From: Pseudomonadota bacterium
GTDB taxonomy: Bacteria > Pseudomonadota > Alphaproteobacteria > Sphingomonadales > Sphingomonadaceae
DNA: 64,000 nucleotides
Direction: 5' to 3'
Assembly: GCA_020160755.1 (NCBI GenBank)
Contig: JAIUPN010000001.1
Location: 310,001 to 374,000, forward strand
This document shows positions 53,140 through 61,717 of the stretch, one piece after another. Position numbers and translations under genes: made by a program. The notes beneath the pieces are model-generated. The model had not been told where the DNA came from. It searched no databases and saw nothing but the letters and a program-made list of their open reading frames with translations. Within the stretch, counting starts at the first letter, position 1; each line of letters starts with the position of its first letter.

Positions 53140-55451
53140 CAATATTTGACCCGGAATTCGACCCCGAACATCCGCGGTTCGCCGCGGAACTGCTCGATGA
53201 AGCCGAAATCGCTGAGGTCGACCGCATAGTTGATATATTTCTTGCGCGTCAGGTTGCGCGCGAACACCGCCGCTTCCCAGCGATCGTCCGCATCCTTGAG
53301 CGCGATGCGCCCACCGACGAGCCAATAGCCCTTCTGTTCGAGCAGCGGACTATTGTCGGCCGAGAAATACTGGCGCGAGCGGTACGAGACCGACGGCTGG
53401 ATCGCGAGCGCGAGTTTGCCCGAGAGCGGAAGCTCGTAATTGGCGATGCCGCTGAAGGTCAGCGTCGGCGACAGCGCGAGCCGGTTGCCCGAAAAATCGG
53501 TGCCGCTGCTCGTGAAATCCTTGATCTCGGTATCGAGCAGGCCGAGGTTCAGCGTGATGTCGAAGCGGTCGGCGGGCTTGGCGATCATCTCGAACTCGGC
53601 GCCATAGATGGTCGCGTTCGCCGCATTGTCGAGCAGGGTGAGCGGGATCGCGCCGGTGTTGATCAACGTGTAGAGCTGCAGATCCTTGTAATCATAATAG
53701 AAGGCCGCGGCGTTGAAGCGCAGTCGGCGGTCGAACAAAGTCGACTTTAGGCCGATTTCATAGGCTGTCAGCGTTTCCTCTTCGAACGGCTGCGCCTGCA
53801 CCGCCGCCTCGGCGGGATCGAAGCTCAGGAATCCGCCGTTGAAGCCGCCGCTTTTGAAGCCCGTCGATACGCTGGCATAGGCCATGACATCGTCGGTGAT
53901 GTCATAGTCGAGCCCGATCTTGAACGAGACATTCTCGAACGATTTGCGATTGTCGAAGGCATAGAGCGGCAGCACGCCGCCGGGGATCGGGAAGCCGTCG
54001 ATGACGTCGTCCTCGAGCTGTGCCGCGGCGGTGAAGCGCTTGCGCTCGAAATTATAGCGTCCGCCGAGCGTCGCGCGCAGGCTCGGGGCCAGTTCGATTT
54101 CGGCTTGGCCGAAAATCGCCATGGCGTCGGTGGTCTGGCTATTGAGCGTGCGCGAGAAGAGCACCGGCGCGCCGCCCGTCGTCACGCCGCCGGTATCGGC
54201 GCCGCCGCCCGGGGTCAGCGGGCGCAACTCGCGGAACAGGTCGCCGGTCTGGTTCTGCGACAATGTCTCGTGGAGATAATAGCCGCCGAACACCCAGTTG
54301 ATGCCGCCGCCCGACCCCGACAGCCGCAATTCCTGCGTAAAGGTCTTCGACCGGACGCCATAGTCGATATCGAGGAGCGACGCGGGGCTCGCGTCGGTAT
54401 CCTCGCGGTGCAGCTTGTCGTTCCAGTCATAGGCCGAGATCGAGGTGATGGTGACGCCATCGAGTTCCCAGTTCAGCCGCGCCGATGTCCCCCAATTCTT
54501 CACGACGAGCCGGTCGCTGCGATTATAATTGCCGTCGTAGAACCCCTCGGGGCTCACATAGCCGAAGACATTGCCGCACTGGTTTGCGCGGATTGCATCC
54601 TCTGCGCAGGGCGTCGTAAAGCCCGTCGCGGGGTCGAGGATGCCGAGGCTTCGATATTGCGGCGAACGGACATCGACCTTGCCGCCATGGACGCTGAGCA
54701 GCGCGTCGAAATTGTCGGCGACATCGAACGCGATCTGGCCGCGCAGCGCGAAGCTGCCCTGGCCGTTCTCGCGGCGCCCGGTCAGCAGATTGTGGATATA
54801 GCCGTTCGAATGCGTGCCGGTGCCCGACAGGCGGAACCGCACGCCGTCCGAAATCGGGCCGCCGATCGCCGCCTCGCCGCTGATCGTGTCGAACGAGCCA
54901 TAGGAGAGCGAGGCCTGCGCCTGGAAATCCTTGCTCGGCTTCGCGGTGATGAAGTTGATCGCGCCGCCGGTCGCGTTGCGGCCATAGAGCGTCCCTTGCG
55001 GGCCCTTCAGCACCTCGACGCGTTCGAGGTCGAAAAGCTGGAAGGTCTGCGCCCCCGGCGAACTCACATAGACTTCGTCGACATAGACCCCGTTCGGCCC
55101 GGCGTTGTTCGAATTGGTGTCGGCGAGCCCGACGCCGCGGATATAGATGAGCGGCTGGTTGCCCTCGCCGCCGGGGAGGCCGATTTCGACGTTCGGGACC
55201 ACCGCGGCGATGTCCGAACTCGACTGGATGCCGAGGTCGGCGATGGTGTCGCCCGAGAAAGCGGTCACCGCCACGGGGACGTCCTGCAGATTCTGTTCGC
55301 GGCGCTGGGCGGTGACGACGATGTCGCCGATACCCTGATCTGAACCTGTCGAGGCTCCTTGCTCTTGCGCAGCTGCAATGACCGGAAGGGCGCTGGCGAT
55401 TGTGGCAAGGCAAGCAACGGAGATTCGCAGATTGCGTCGGATTTTCAGCAT
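53139..55451 (-). CDS. TonB-dependent outer-membrane receptor
   Basis: A 770-residue receptor with a signal peptide ending near AAAQ. The TonB-box/plug start is DIVVTAQRREQNLQDVPVAV. The plug continues with IYIRGVG and ERVEVLKGPQGTLYGRNATGGAIN, and about 22 beta-strands follow, ending in RMFGVEFRVKY with the terminal aromatic signature. It should take up a compound too large or too dilute for porins. First gene of the minus-strand operon; upstream lies a 33-bp palindrome and the divergent TetR gene. Confidence 0.96.
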   Translation of the reverse strand: MLKIRRNLRISVACLATIASALPVIAAAQEQGASTGSDQGIGDIVVTAQRREQNLQDVPVAVTAFSGDTIADLGIQSSSDIAAVVPNVEIGLPGGEGNQPLIYIRGVGLADTNSNNAGPNGVYVDEVYVSSPGAQTFQLFDLERVEVLKGPQGTLYGRNATGGAINFITAKPSKDFQAQASLSYGSFDTISGEAAIGGPISDGVRFRLSGTGTHSNGYIHNLLTGRRENGQGSFALRGQIAFDVADNFDALLSVHGGKVDVRSPQYRSLGILDPATGFTTPCAEDAIRANQCGNVFGYVSPEGFYDGNYNRSDRLVVKNWGTSARLNWELDGVTITSISAYDWNDKLHREDTDASPASLLDIDYGVRSKTFTQELRLSGSGGGINWVFGGYYLHETLSQNQTGDLFRELRPLTPGGGADTGGVTTGGAPVLFSRTLNSQTTDAMAIFGQAEIELAPSLRATLGGRYNFERKRFTAAAQLEDDVIDGFPIPGGVLPLYAFDNRKSFENVSFKIGLDYDITDDVMAYASVSTGFKSGGFNGGFLSFDPAEAAVQAQPFEEETLTAYEIGLKSTLFDRRLRFNAAAFYYDYKDLQLYTLINTGAIPLTLLDNAANATIYGAEFEMIAKPADRFDITLNLGLLDTEIKDFTSSGTDFSGNRLALSPTLTFSGIANYELPLSGKLALAIQPSVSYRSRQYFSADNSPLLEQKGYWLVGGRIALKDADDRWEAAVFARNLTRKKYINYAVDLSDFGFIEQFRGEPRMFGVEFRVKY

Positions 55452-55471
55452 TTTCTCATCCCCTGAACCGT

Positions 55472-55504
55472 TATAGCTTTTACTATAATATAGTAATTGC
55501 TATA
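55472..55504. promoter_or_regulatory. 33-bp nested palindrome, likely TetR operator
   Basis: Arms TATAGC-N3-TACTAT and ATAGTA-N3-GCTATA are perfectly inverted around AAT (inner arms 55481-55486 and 55490-55495, outer 55472-55477 and 55499-55504). The site is AT-rich in a GC-rich region. It lies 21 bp upstream of the receptor start and 75 bp upstream of the regulator start, so one protein could cover both promoters. Its two-shell symmetry fits binding of two dimers or one dimer with extended contacts. Confidence 0.85.
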
Positions 55505-55578
55505 TAGGTGCAACTGGCCTTGCGATTGTGCTAGTCACTGGGAACGAGGGTGGTCGCAGAGAAGGGAAGTGGATAGCG

Positions 55579-56199
55579 GTGGCGAAACCGAAGCCGAAAG
55601 AAGCCTCTGCAGGAGTCCAGAAGCAGTCGACGCGTAAGCGCTTGCTCGACACGGCGAGCCAGTTGCTTGCCGAGTTTGGGATCGACCGGATTACGACCAA
55701 TCTGATCTGCGAGCGCGCAGGCGTCACGCCCCCGGCGCTTTATTATTATTTCGGCGACAAATATGAGGTTATCGCTGCGCTTGGCGAAAGGTTGATGGAC
55801 CGTCAGAACGAGGCTCTCGAGCGCTGGCTGGAACGTCACGCAGACGGTGGAATCGAAGCCTATGCGGAGCACACAGGGGATCTGCTTCGGGAGACAGCGG
55901 AAATAACCGAGGCCGAACCGGGCGGCATCTGGATCGAGCGGGCTCTGCACTCCAGCCCACGCCTCGAGCACATTCGGATCGCATCCCATCGCTATGTGTC
56001 GGACAAGCTGACCGATGCGTTCGCCCGTTTCTTGCCCGACCGGTCGCGGGACCAGATATGGCTTCGCATGCGGATGCTTGTTGAGTTCGGCTACGTAGCC
56101 ACAGAGTTGCTACATGCCGAAACCGGCATTTCGCGCGAGGCCATCCTCGCGGAGACGACCAAAATGCAGAAAGCAGCTACACTCGCGCTGCGTGACTGA
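55579..56199 (+). CDS. TetR/AcrR-family transcriptional regulator
   Basis: A 206-residue regulator. GTG at 55579 has GAAGGGAAG upstream; GTG at 55528 would add 17 residues of non-conserved sequence. The helix-turn-helix is in STRKRLLDTASQLLAEFGID, TTNLICERAGVTPPALYYYF and GDKYEVIAALGE. The C-terminal ligand domain (residues 70-206) is unremarkable. Divergence from the TonB-receptor operon and the palindrome between them make repression of that operon, relieved by its substrate, the natural reading. Confidence 0.93.
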   Translation: MAKPKPKEASAGVQKQSTRKRLLDTASQLLAEFGIDRITTNLICERAGVTPPALYYYFGDKYEVIAALGERLMDRQNEALERWLERHADGGIEAYAEHTGDLLRETAEITEAEPGGIWIERALHSSPRLEHIRIASHRYVSDKLTDAFARFLPDRSRDQIWLRMRMLVEFGYVATELLHAETGISREAILAETTKMQKAATLALRD

Positions 56200-56606
56200 A
56201 GCGCCTTGTGTCGTAACCTTCCAGAAAATTGTTAGAGCGGCGGCCGCTTTTGCCGCGTGACGGACAAAAGCTACCAGCCCGCTATCGGCCAAACATGTTT
56301 GGAATGAGACCTGAGCCACTGGCACAAAAGGGCTTCGCTACCGCGAAGCCCTCTCATCCTCTGCGTTCGTGACCAAAGGAAGCCCCATCGACTTTCCGGG
56401 TCGCGTGGAAAGTCGCTGCCGGTCGAACGCTAGGCCTATTCTGAAGGAAGTCGAGACATATGACTCGGCTCTCGTCGGTCGACTACAATTATAAATGTCT
56501 GCTCATTGCAATCGGAAGCCTGTGACCCCACTTCCATAACATCGCCCGCTTCCATCGCGTGCCGGCGACTGAGAGACCATTGCGCTCCCGCTGAAGGAGC
56601 AAAATC
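56200..56606. other. Gene-poor stretch with a hairpin
   Basis: 407 bp without a convincing plus-strand gene. A perfect 9-bp stem (GGGCTTCGC, 56330-56338, with GCGAAGCCC, 56343-56351) around TACC is preceded on the plus strand by AAAA, so it could terminate minus-strand transcripts. A short minus-strand frame at 56436-56555 is listed separately. Otherwise I see nothing. Confidence 0.5.
56436..56555 (-). CDS. Possible 39-residue peptide, uncertain
   Basis: A minus-strand frame reads MEAGDVMEVGSQASD and TFIIVVDRREPSHM before TAG. The composition is protein-like rather than the Arg/Ala-rich pattern of shadow frames, and the frame stays open upstream into the start of the next gene. There is no clear ribosome-binding site. 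It may be a real small gene, the 3' part of a decayed one, or chance. Confidence 0.22.
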   Translation of the reverse strand: MEAGDVMEVGSQASDCNEQTFIIVVDRREPSHMSRLPSE

Positions 56607-57218
56607 ATGGACCTCAACCAACTTCTCCACCACCATCAGATGGCCTTGATGGCCGTGAGCCAAGCGCGCCGCGAGGGGCAGGCGATGCCAAACTTTGACC
56701 TGCCGCGCTATTATGCCAAACGGATCAACGAATATCGCGAGCGGCGCGGCTTGGGCGGCGATGCCGAGGCTATCGCCGATCTCGCGGTATCACCTGTCGA
56801 CGCCGTTAAAGCGCCGGACGATCTGGTCAGTGACGTACTGATCGCCGAATTGCTCATGGCGAAGGCCTTCGAAAAGGCGACACACCAACATCGGGCTGCC
56901 GGAAGCGACGGAGCTGACGATCCGGTCGTCGACATTCGCGCCACCCTTCTGGCCGTCGGGCGCGACTTTTATCGCTCGCTGGGCGTGGAGGACGGCCCTC
57001 TCGCCGCCGCGATCGATGAAGCTGCGTCACGTTCGGCGTGGGAAGGCGAGGGCGGAGGCCTGCGTCCACCGGGCGACGAGGAGGATGGCATCATCCGGAC
57101 CTATGTCGAACAATTCGCGGTGGGCGACTATCGCTATTCGAACCTTGCCGATGCCAAAGCCGCCGCGCGGCGGCAGCGGGACGCGGCGAGCGACGGGCGC
57201 GGAGGGACGCCTGCATGA
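56607..57218 (+). CDS. Conserved-looking protein of unknown function
   Basis: A 203-residue acidic soluble protein behind AAGGAG. The first 50 residues (LNQLLHHHQMALMAVSQARR, FDLPRYYAKRINEYRERRG) look like a short helical module I associate with small sphingomonad proteins. The remainder is helical, with DDLVSDVLIAELLMAKAFEK and a C-terminal EQFAVGDYRYSNLADAKAAA. Function is unknown. Its stop overlaps the HAD gene start (ATGA), so it belongs with the mannose-type genes downstream. Confidence 0.78.
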   Translation: MDLNQLLHHHQMALMAVSQARREGQAMPNFDLPRYYAKRINEYRERRGLGGDAEAIADLAVSPVDAVKAPDDLVSDVLIAELLMAKAFEKATHQHRAAGSDGADDPVVDIRATLLAVGRDFYRSLGVEDGPLAAAIDEAASRSAWEGEGGGLRPPGDEEDGIIRTYVEQFAVGDYRYSNLADAKAAARRQRDAASDGRGGTPA

Positions 57219-57961
57219 AACGGCTGATTGCCTTCGATCTTGATGGAACGCTTGCCGAAAGCAAGCAGCCGATGGAACCCGCGATGGGTGAGGCGCTTGC
57301 CGATCTCCTCCGCGTGGCAGATGTTGCGGTGATATCCGGTGGCGACTGGCCGCAGTTCGAAAAACAGGTGGCGACGCGTCTTCCCGAGCGCGCGGACATT
57401 TCCCGGCTCTGGCTCATGCCGACAACCGGCACCAAGCTCTACACGTTCCGCTCGGGCGCGTGGCAGGCGCGCTATGCCGAAATCTTTGCCGATGCGGAGA
57501 AGCGACGCATATTCGAAGCCTTCGATGCGGCACTGCTGGCGACCGGGTTCATTCCCGAAACGGTCTGGGGCGAACGGATCGAGGATCGCGGGAGTCAGAT
57601 CACCTTTTCGGCATTGGGTCAGGAAGCGCCAATTGATGCCAAAGAAAAATGGGATCCCGACTTCGCCAAACGCAAGGTGATCCAGGCAGAGCTCCGCCGA
57701 TGTCTGCCCGGTCTGTCGATCAACATGGGCGGGGCGACGTCGATCGATATTACGCGTGAGGGCGTCGACAAGGCCTATGGGCTGACGAAGCTAAGCGGCG
57801 CCAGCGGTGTCGAACTGGGTGCGATGCTCTTCATCGGCGATGCGATCTTTCCGGGCGGCAATGATTATCCGGCGAAGGCGCTGGGTCTCGATACAATCTC
57901 CGTACGCAATCCAAAAGAAACGATTGAAATCATTAGAATTATCGTCGCATGCCTGAAATGA
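57215..57961 (+). CDS. HAD-IIB family phosphatase/phosphomannomutase-like protein
   Basis: A 248-residue HAD enzyme. Motif I is FDLDGTLAESK with the nucleophile Asp9, motif II is VISGGDWP, the motif III lysine is near KWDPDFAKRKVI and motif IV is LFIGDAIFPGGNDYPA. The type IIB cap contains EDRGSQITFSALGQEAP and INMGGATSIDI, a pattern shared with eukaryotic-type phosphomannomutases and related sugar phosphatases. With a glycosyltransferase and a GH130 enzyme downstream, a role in mannose-phosphate chemistry is likely. Confidence 0.85.
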   Translation: MKRLIAFDLDGTLAESKQPMEPAMGEALADLLRVADVAVISGGDWPQFEKQVATRLPERADISRLWLMPTTGTKLYTFRSGAWQARYAEIFADAEKRRIFEAFDAALLATGFIPETVWGERIEDRGSQITFSALGQEAPIDAKEKWDPDFAKRKVIQAELRRCLPGLSINMGGATSIDITREGVDKAYGLTKLSGASGVELGAMLFIGDAIFPGGNDYPAKALGLDTISVRNPKETIEIIRIIVACLK

Positions 57962-58155
57962 GAGCGGGGCGTTGCCGTCTTGCGAGCATGACCGGAATTG
58001 GCCTGCGAAGCTCCTCGCGAGGCGTAGGTCAACAGGAACAAATGCGCCGCTGAGCTGTTCTGTTTTCTGATGTTCGCGACCGGCTGCGCGTCTCGAAGCA
58101 AACGACAAAATACTGGGTGAGGCCTTCTGTCGCATCATTTTTGGAAGGTATGCCC

Positions 58156-60426
58156 GTGTACGAAACGCTTGATCGTAGATCGTTCGATGAAGGTTTGGAG
58201 GCGTGCCAAACGCTTCGGCCAAAAACTTCTGGTACTGCCCGGATCGCGCTAGTCGGCGGCTTTCTTCCGCGACGCTGTGGCATCGCCACCTTCACCACCG
58301 ACATCCATTCATCGCTTGCCGAGGCTGCTCCCGACCTTGTGGTCGACGTATATGCGATGGCGCCGGCCGCGGTTCCCACGATATTCGACCTCGTTGTTCG
58401 CGGCATCATAACCGAGGGTGACGCCGGTAGCTTTGTCGAGGCGGCCCGGCAAATCGAGGCGAGCTGTGCCGAGATTGTGTGGCTGCAGCACGAGTTCGGC
58501 CTCTTTGGAGGCTTGGCGGGCGATATGATCCTGGAACTGGTGGATCGTGTTTCCGCACCGCTGATCGTCACGCTTCACACGGTGCTCGCCGAACCTGACG
58601 CCGATCAGCGCCGCGTGATGGAGCGCTTGATCGCGCGCGCGACCAAGCTGGTCGTCATGTCCGAGCGCTCGCACGATCTGCTGCGAAGCGTCTATCATGC
58701 GGACGACGACCAGATCGCCATGATCGCCCACGGCGTCCCCGATCGTCCCTTCGGCCGCGCGTCGCAGTTCAAGCCGCAGTTCGGCTTTGCGGGCAAACAG
58801 GTCGCGCTGACCTTCGGTCTTTTGTCGCCGGGCAAGGGGATCGAGGCGGTCATCGAGGCATTGCCCGCGATCGTCGAAGATCACCCCGACTTCCTTTACT
58901 GCATTGCTGGCGCGACGCACCCCAATCTGCTGGCGCTTGAAGGCGAGGCCTATCGCGACCGGCTCCAGGCGCTCGCTGTCTCGCTCGGGGTCGATGCGCA
59001 TGTCCGCTGGATCAATGCGTTCTTGGACACCGACGATCTCCTCGATCTTATCGAGGCGGCCGACATCTATGTGACGCCTTATATCGGGGCGCAGCAATCG
59101 ACGTCGGGTACGCTCGCCTATGCGATGGCGCTGGGCAAGGCCGTAATCTCCACACCCTATGTCCATGCGGTCGAGCTCCTCGCCGACGATCATGGCGTGC
59201 TCGTCCCCTTCAACGACAGCGAAGCGATCGCGAACGAAATCCGCTATCTGCTGGGCGATGCCGACCGGCTGCTCACTCTGCAGCGCCGCGCCTATGATCG
59301 CAGTCGCGACATGATCTGGCCGGTGTTCGCGGAGCGAAGCTGTGCGCTGATCGCGAAAAGCCGCGTCGTGCCGAAAGCCGCGCCCATTCCCGACCGGATA
59401 GGCATCGACGGTTTCCTGCGCATTTGCGACGATACCGGCATCCTCCAGCACAGCGTTCATAGCATTCCTGATCGCGCGCACGGCTATTGCGTCGACGACA
59501 ATGCGCGGGCGCTGATGCTGATGCATCGGCTCGACGACGACGCGCTCGACAAGTGCGGACAACTGACCCCGGTCTTTGCGGCGTTCGTACAGCATGCATG
59601 GAATCCCGACCGCGGCGAGTTTCGCAACTTCATGGGCTTTGCACGCAACTGGCTCGAGGATGTGGGGTCCGAAGACAGCTGCGGCCGCACCCTCTGGGCG
59701 CTCGGTGCGACGGCGCAGGTCGCGCGCGATCTCCGTCTGCGGCAATGGGCGCATGAATTGTTCGAGCGTACCGCGGCGTCCGCGCTGGATTTCGAGTCAC
59801 CGCGCGCGATTGCCTTTGCGATGCTCGGCGCCGACTTCGTGCTCGCGGCGCATCCCGAGCATGATCTGGCGGACCGGATATTGCGTAGCGGCGCTGACCG
59901 GCTGATCGCGCTCTATCAGGCTGCGGCGCGGCCGGACTGGCGATGGTTCGAGCCGGTGCTCGCCTATGACAATTGCCGCCTGCCAGAAGCGATGCTGCGT
60001 GCGGGCGTGCGACTTGAGCGCGCGGATGTTATCGCGTGCGGGGTCGAAACGCTGCGGTGGATCAACGATGCGCAGATTTCGCCTTATGGCCACTATCGCC
60101 CCGTCGGGTCCGACAGCTTCGGCCATGCCTATGAGCTGCCGCGGCCATTCGATCAGCAGCCGCTCGAGATTTGGGCCGTGATCGATGCCGCTTCGGCCGC
60201 CTATGATGTGACCGGCGACGATATCTGGCTGGCGCACGCGCGGCGCGCCTATGAATGGTTTTCCGGGCGTAATGCCCGCGGCGTGATCGTTGGCGATCCG
60301 CTGACCGGGAGCAGCAAGGATGGCATTAACCCGCGCGGCCTGAACCTCAACGAAGGGGCGGAGTCGGTTCTTGCCTACCAGCACGCGACTTACGCGATCC
60401 GGGATTTCATCTGCAAAGCCGACTGA
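58156..60426 (+). CDS. Two-domain glycosyltransferase (GT4-like plus alpha/alpha toroid)
   Basis: A 756-residue protein. I place the start at GTG 58156 because GGAAGG lies 7 nt upstream; ATG 58150 is only 1 nt from it. Residues 25-400 are a GT-B fold (IALVGGFLPRRCGIATFTTD, LQHEFGLFGG, TFGLLSPGKGIEAVIEALP, and the donor-site region YIGAQQSTSGTLAYAMALGK). Residues 420-756 look like an (alpha/alpha)6 domain (AHGYCVDDNARALMLMHRL, WFEPVLAYDNCRLPEAML, LNEGAESVLAYQHA). The second half resembles glycosidase-type toroids found fused to GT4 enzymes near mannoside phosphorylases. Cytoplasmic; probably makes a mannosyl chain. Confidence 0.85.
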   Translation: MYETLDRRSFDEGLEACQTLRPKTSGTARIALVGGFLPRRCGIATFTTDIHSSLAEAAPDLVVDVYAMAPAAVPTIFDLVVRGIITEGDAGSFVEAARQIEASCAEIVWLQHEFGLFGGLAGDMILELVDRVSAPLIVTLHTVLAEPDADQRRVMERLIARATKLVVMSERSHDLLRSVYHADDDQIAMIAHGVPDRPFGRASQFKPQFGFAGKQVALTFGLLSPGKGIEAVIEALPAIVEDHPDFLYCIAGATHPNLLALEGEAYRDRLQALAVSLGVDAHVRWINAFLDTDDLLDLIEAADIYVTPYIGAQQSTSGTLAYAMALGKAVISTPYVHAVELLADDHGVLVPFNDSEAIANEIRYLLGDADRLLTLQRRAYDRSRDMIWPVFAERSCALIAKSRVVPKAAPIPDRIGIDGFLRICDDTGILQHSVHSIPDRAHGYCVDDNARALMLMHRLDDDALDKCGQLTPVFAAFVQHAWNPDRGEFRNFMGFARNWLEDVGSEDSCGRTLWALGATAQVARDLRLRQWAHELFERTAASALDFESPRAIAFAMLGADFVLAAHPEHDLADRILRSGADRLIALYQAAARPDWRWFEPVLAYDNCRLPEAMLRAGVRLERADVIACGVETLRWINDAQISPYGHYRPVGSDSFGHAYELPRPFDQQPLEIWAVIDAASAAYDVTGDDIWLAHARRAYEWFSGRNARGVIVGDPLTGSSKDGINPRGLNLNEGAESVLAYQHATYAIRDFICKAD

Positions 60427-60433
60427 GGGGATT

Positions 60434-61717
60434 ATGGTGCATCTTGTCCAGGATGAATTGCGGCTCCATGCCGACCCGACGCGCGTCGTCGTGCGGCCCT
60501 TTCACCTCGCATGGCAAGCATCGGGTCCCGATCTCGAACGCGTGCAGCGGCTGGCGCGCGAAATCGTGACGCTCGACACGCGTACCGTGCGCGCCGAGCT
60601 CGGTGTGGTGCTGCGCGATTTCGCCGACCGGCACTGGCAGATCGAGAAGGTGTTCGAGGATCGATTTGAGCAGATAGAACCCAAACTCGGCCTCGAAGGC
60701 CTCAAATTGAAACGCGAGATGCGCCTCTTGATCGGCGCCTATTTCTGTCACGAATATAGCTATGCCGCGGCGGCGCTGATGAACCCCAGCGTCGTTCGTC
60801 ATCCTGACCAGACCGGGCTGGAGGAAGGCTGCATCCGCATCCTCCTGTCGCTGCGCGCGGTCGGCGAGGGGCATATTTCGACGATCGCCTTTCGCGAGGG
60901 AATCATTACCTGCGACCGCGAACTGACGCTGCTGCCGCAGCCCGCCTTCGCTACGGCGGCGATGCTTGGTCCGCACCGCGACGACAAGCCCGACGATGTT
61001 GTCTCGCTCTATCGGCAGAAGGACAGCACCCTTTCGGGCACGGTGATCTTCCCGATCACCGAGGCGCAGCGCAACGGGCTCGAGGATCTGCGGCTGCTCG
61101 AGTTCGAGCGCGATAGCGGCAAAAGCGAATGGATCGGGACCTACACCGCCTATAGCGGGCGAGACATCCAGTCCGAGCTGCTGCGGACGCGCGATTTCAG
61201 GGATTTCACGCTGAGCCCGATCAAGGGAAAGGCGGGACGCAACAAGGGCATGGCGCTGTTCCCACGCAAGATCGACGGGCAATTCTGCATGATCGGTCGG
61301 CAGGACGGCAAGAATCTCTATCTGCTGCGCTCGGACACGGTCGATCAGTGGGAGGACGGCGAATTATTGCTGGAGCCGCGCTTTCCATGGGAACTCATCC
61401 AGATCGGTAATTGCGGCGCGCCGATCGAGCTTGATGAAGGCTGGCTGGTGTTGACGCATGGGGTCGGCGCGATGCGCAAATATGCGATCGGCGCGGTGCT
61501 GCTCGACAAGGCCGATCCGTCGAAGGTGATCGGCCGGACGCCCAATCCGATCCTGTCAGCCGCCGACGAGGACCGCGAAGGCTATGTCCCCAATGTCGTC
61601 TACACCTGCGGCGCGATCCGCGTCGGCGACGATATATTCCTGCCCTACGGGGTGGCCGACAGTTCGGTCTGCTTTGCGTTCGTCGCGATCAAGGAAATTC
61701 TGGCCGCCATGGCCTAG
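60434..61717 (+). CDS. GH130-family mannoside phosphorylase/mannosidase
   Basis: A 427-residue five-bladed beta-propeller enzyme, 7 bp after the glycosyltransferase gene and behind TGAGGGG. GH130 signs are MNPSVVRHPDQ, GSTAYS-like SEWIGTYTAYSGRDIQ, KGMALFPRKIDGQF, and QIGNCGAPIELDEGWLVLTHGVG near residue 335. The family contains beta-mannoside phosphorylases, which split mannosyl bonds with phosphate to mannose-1-phosphate, and some hydrolases. There is no signal peptide, so it should be cytosolic, which favours phosphorolysis. It fits recycling of the glycan made by its neighbour. Confidence 0.9.
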   Translation: MVHLVQDELRLHADPTRVVVRPFHLAWQASGPDLERVQRLAREIVTLDTRTVRAELGVVLRDFADRHWQIEKVFEDRFEQIEPKLGLEGLKLKREMRLLIGAYFCHEYSYAAAALMNPSVVRHPDQTGLEEGCIRILLSLRAVGEGHISTIAFREGIITCDRELTLLPQPAFATAAMLGPHRDDKPDDVVSLYRQKDSTLSGTVIFPITEAQRNGLEDLRLLEFERDSGKSEWIGTYTAYSGRDIQSELLRTRDFRDFTLSPIKGKAGRNKGMALFPRKIDGQFCMIGRQDGKNLYLLRSDTVDQWEDGELLLEPRFPWELIQIGNCGAPIELDEGWLVLTHGVGAMRKYAIGAVLLDKADPSKVIGRTPNPILSAADEDREGYVPNVVYTCGAIRVGDDIFLPYGVADSSVCFAFVAIKEILAAMA

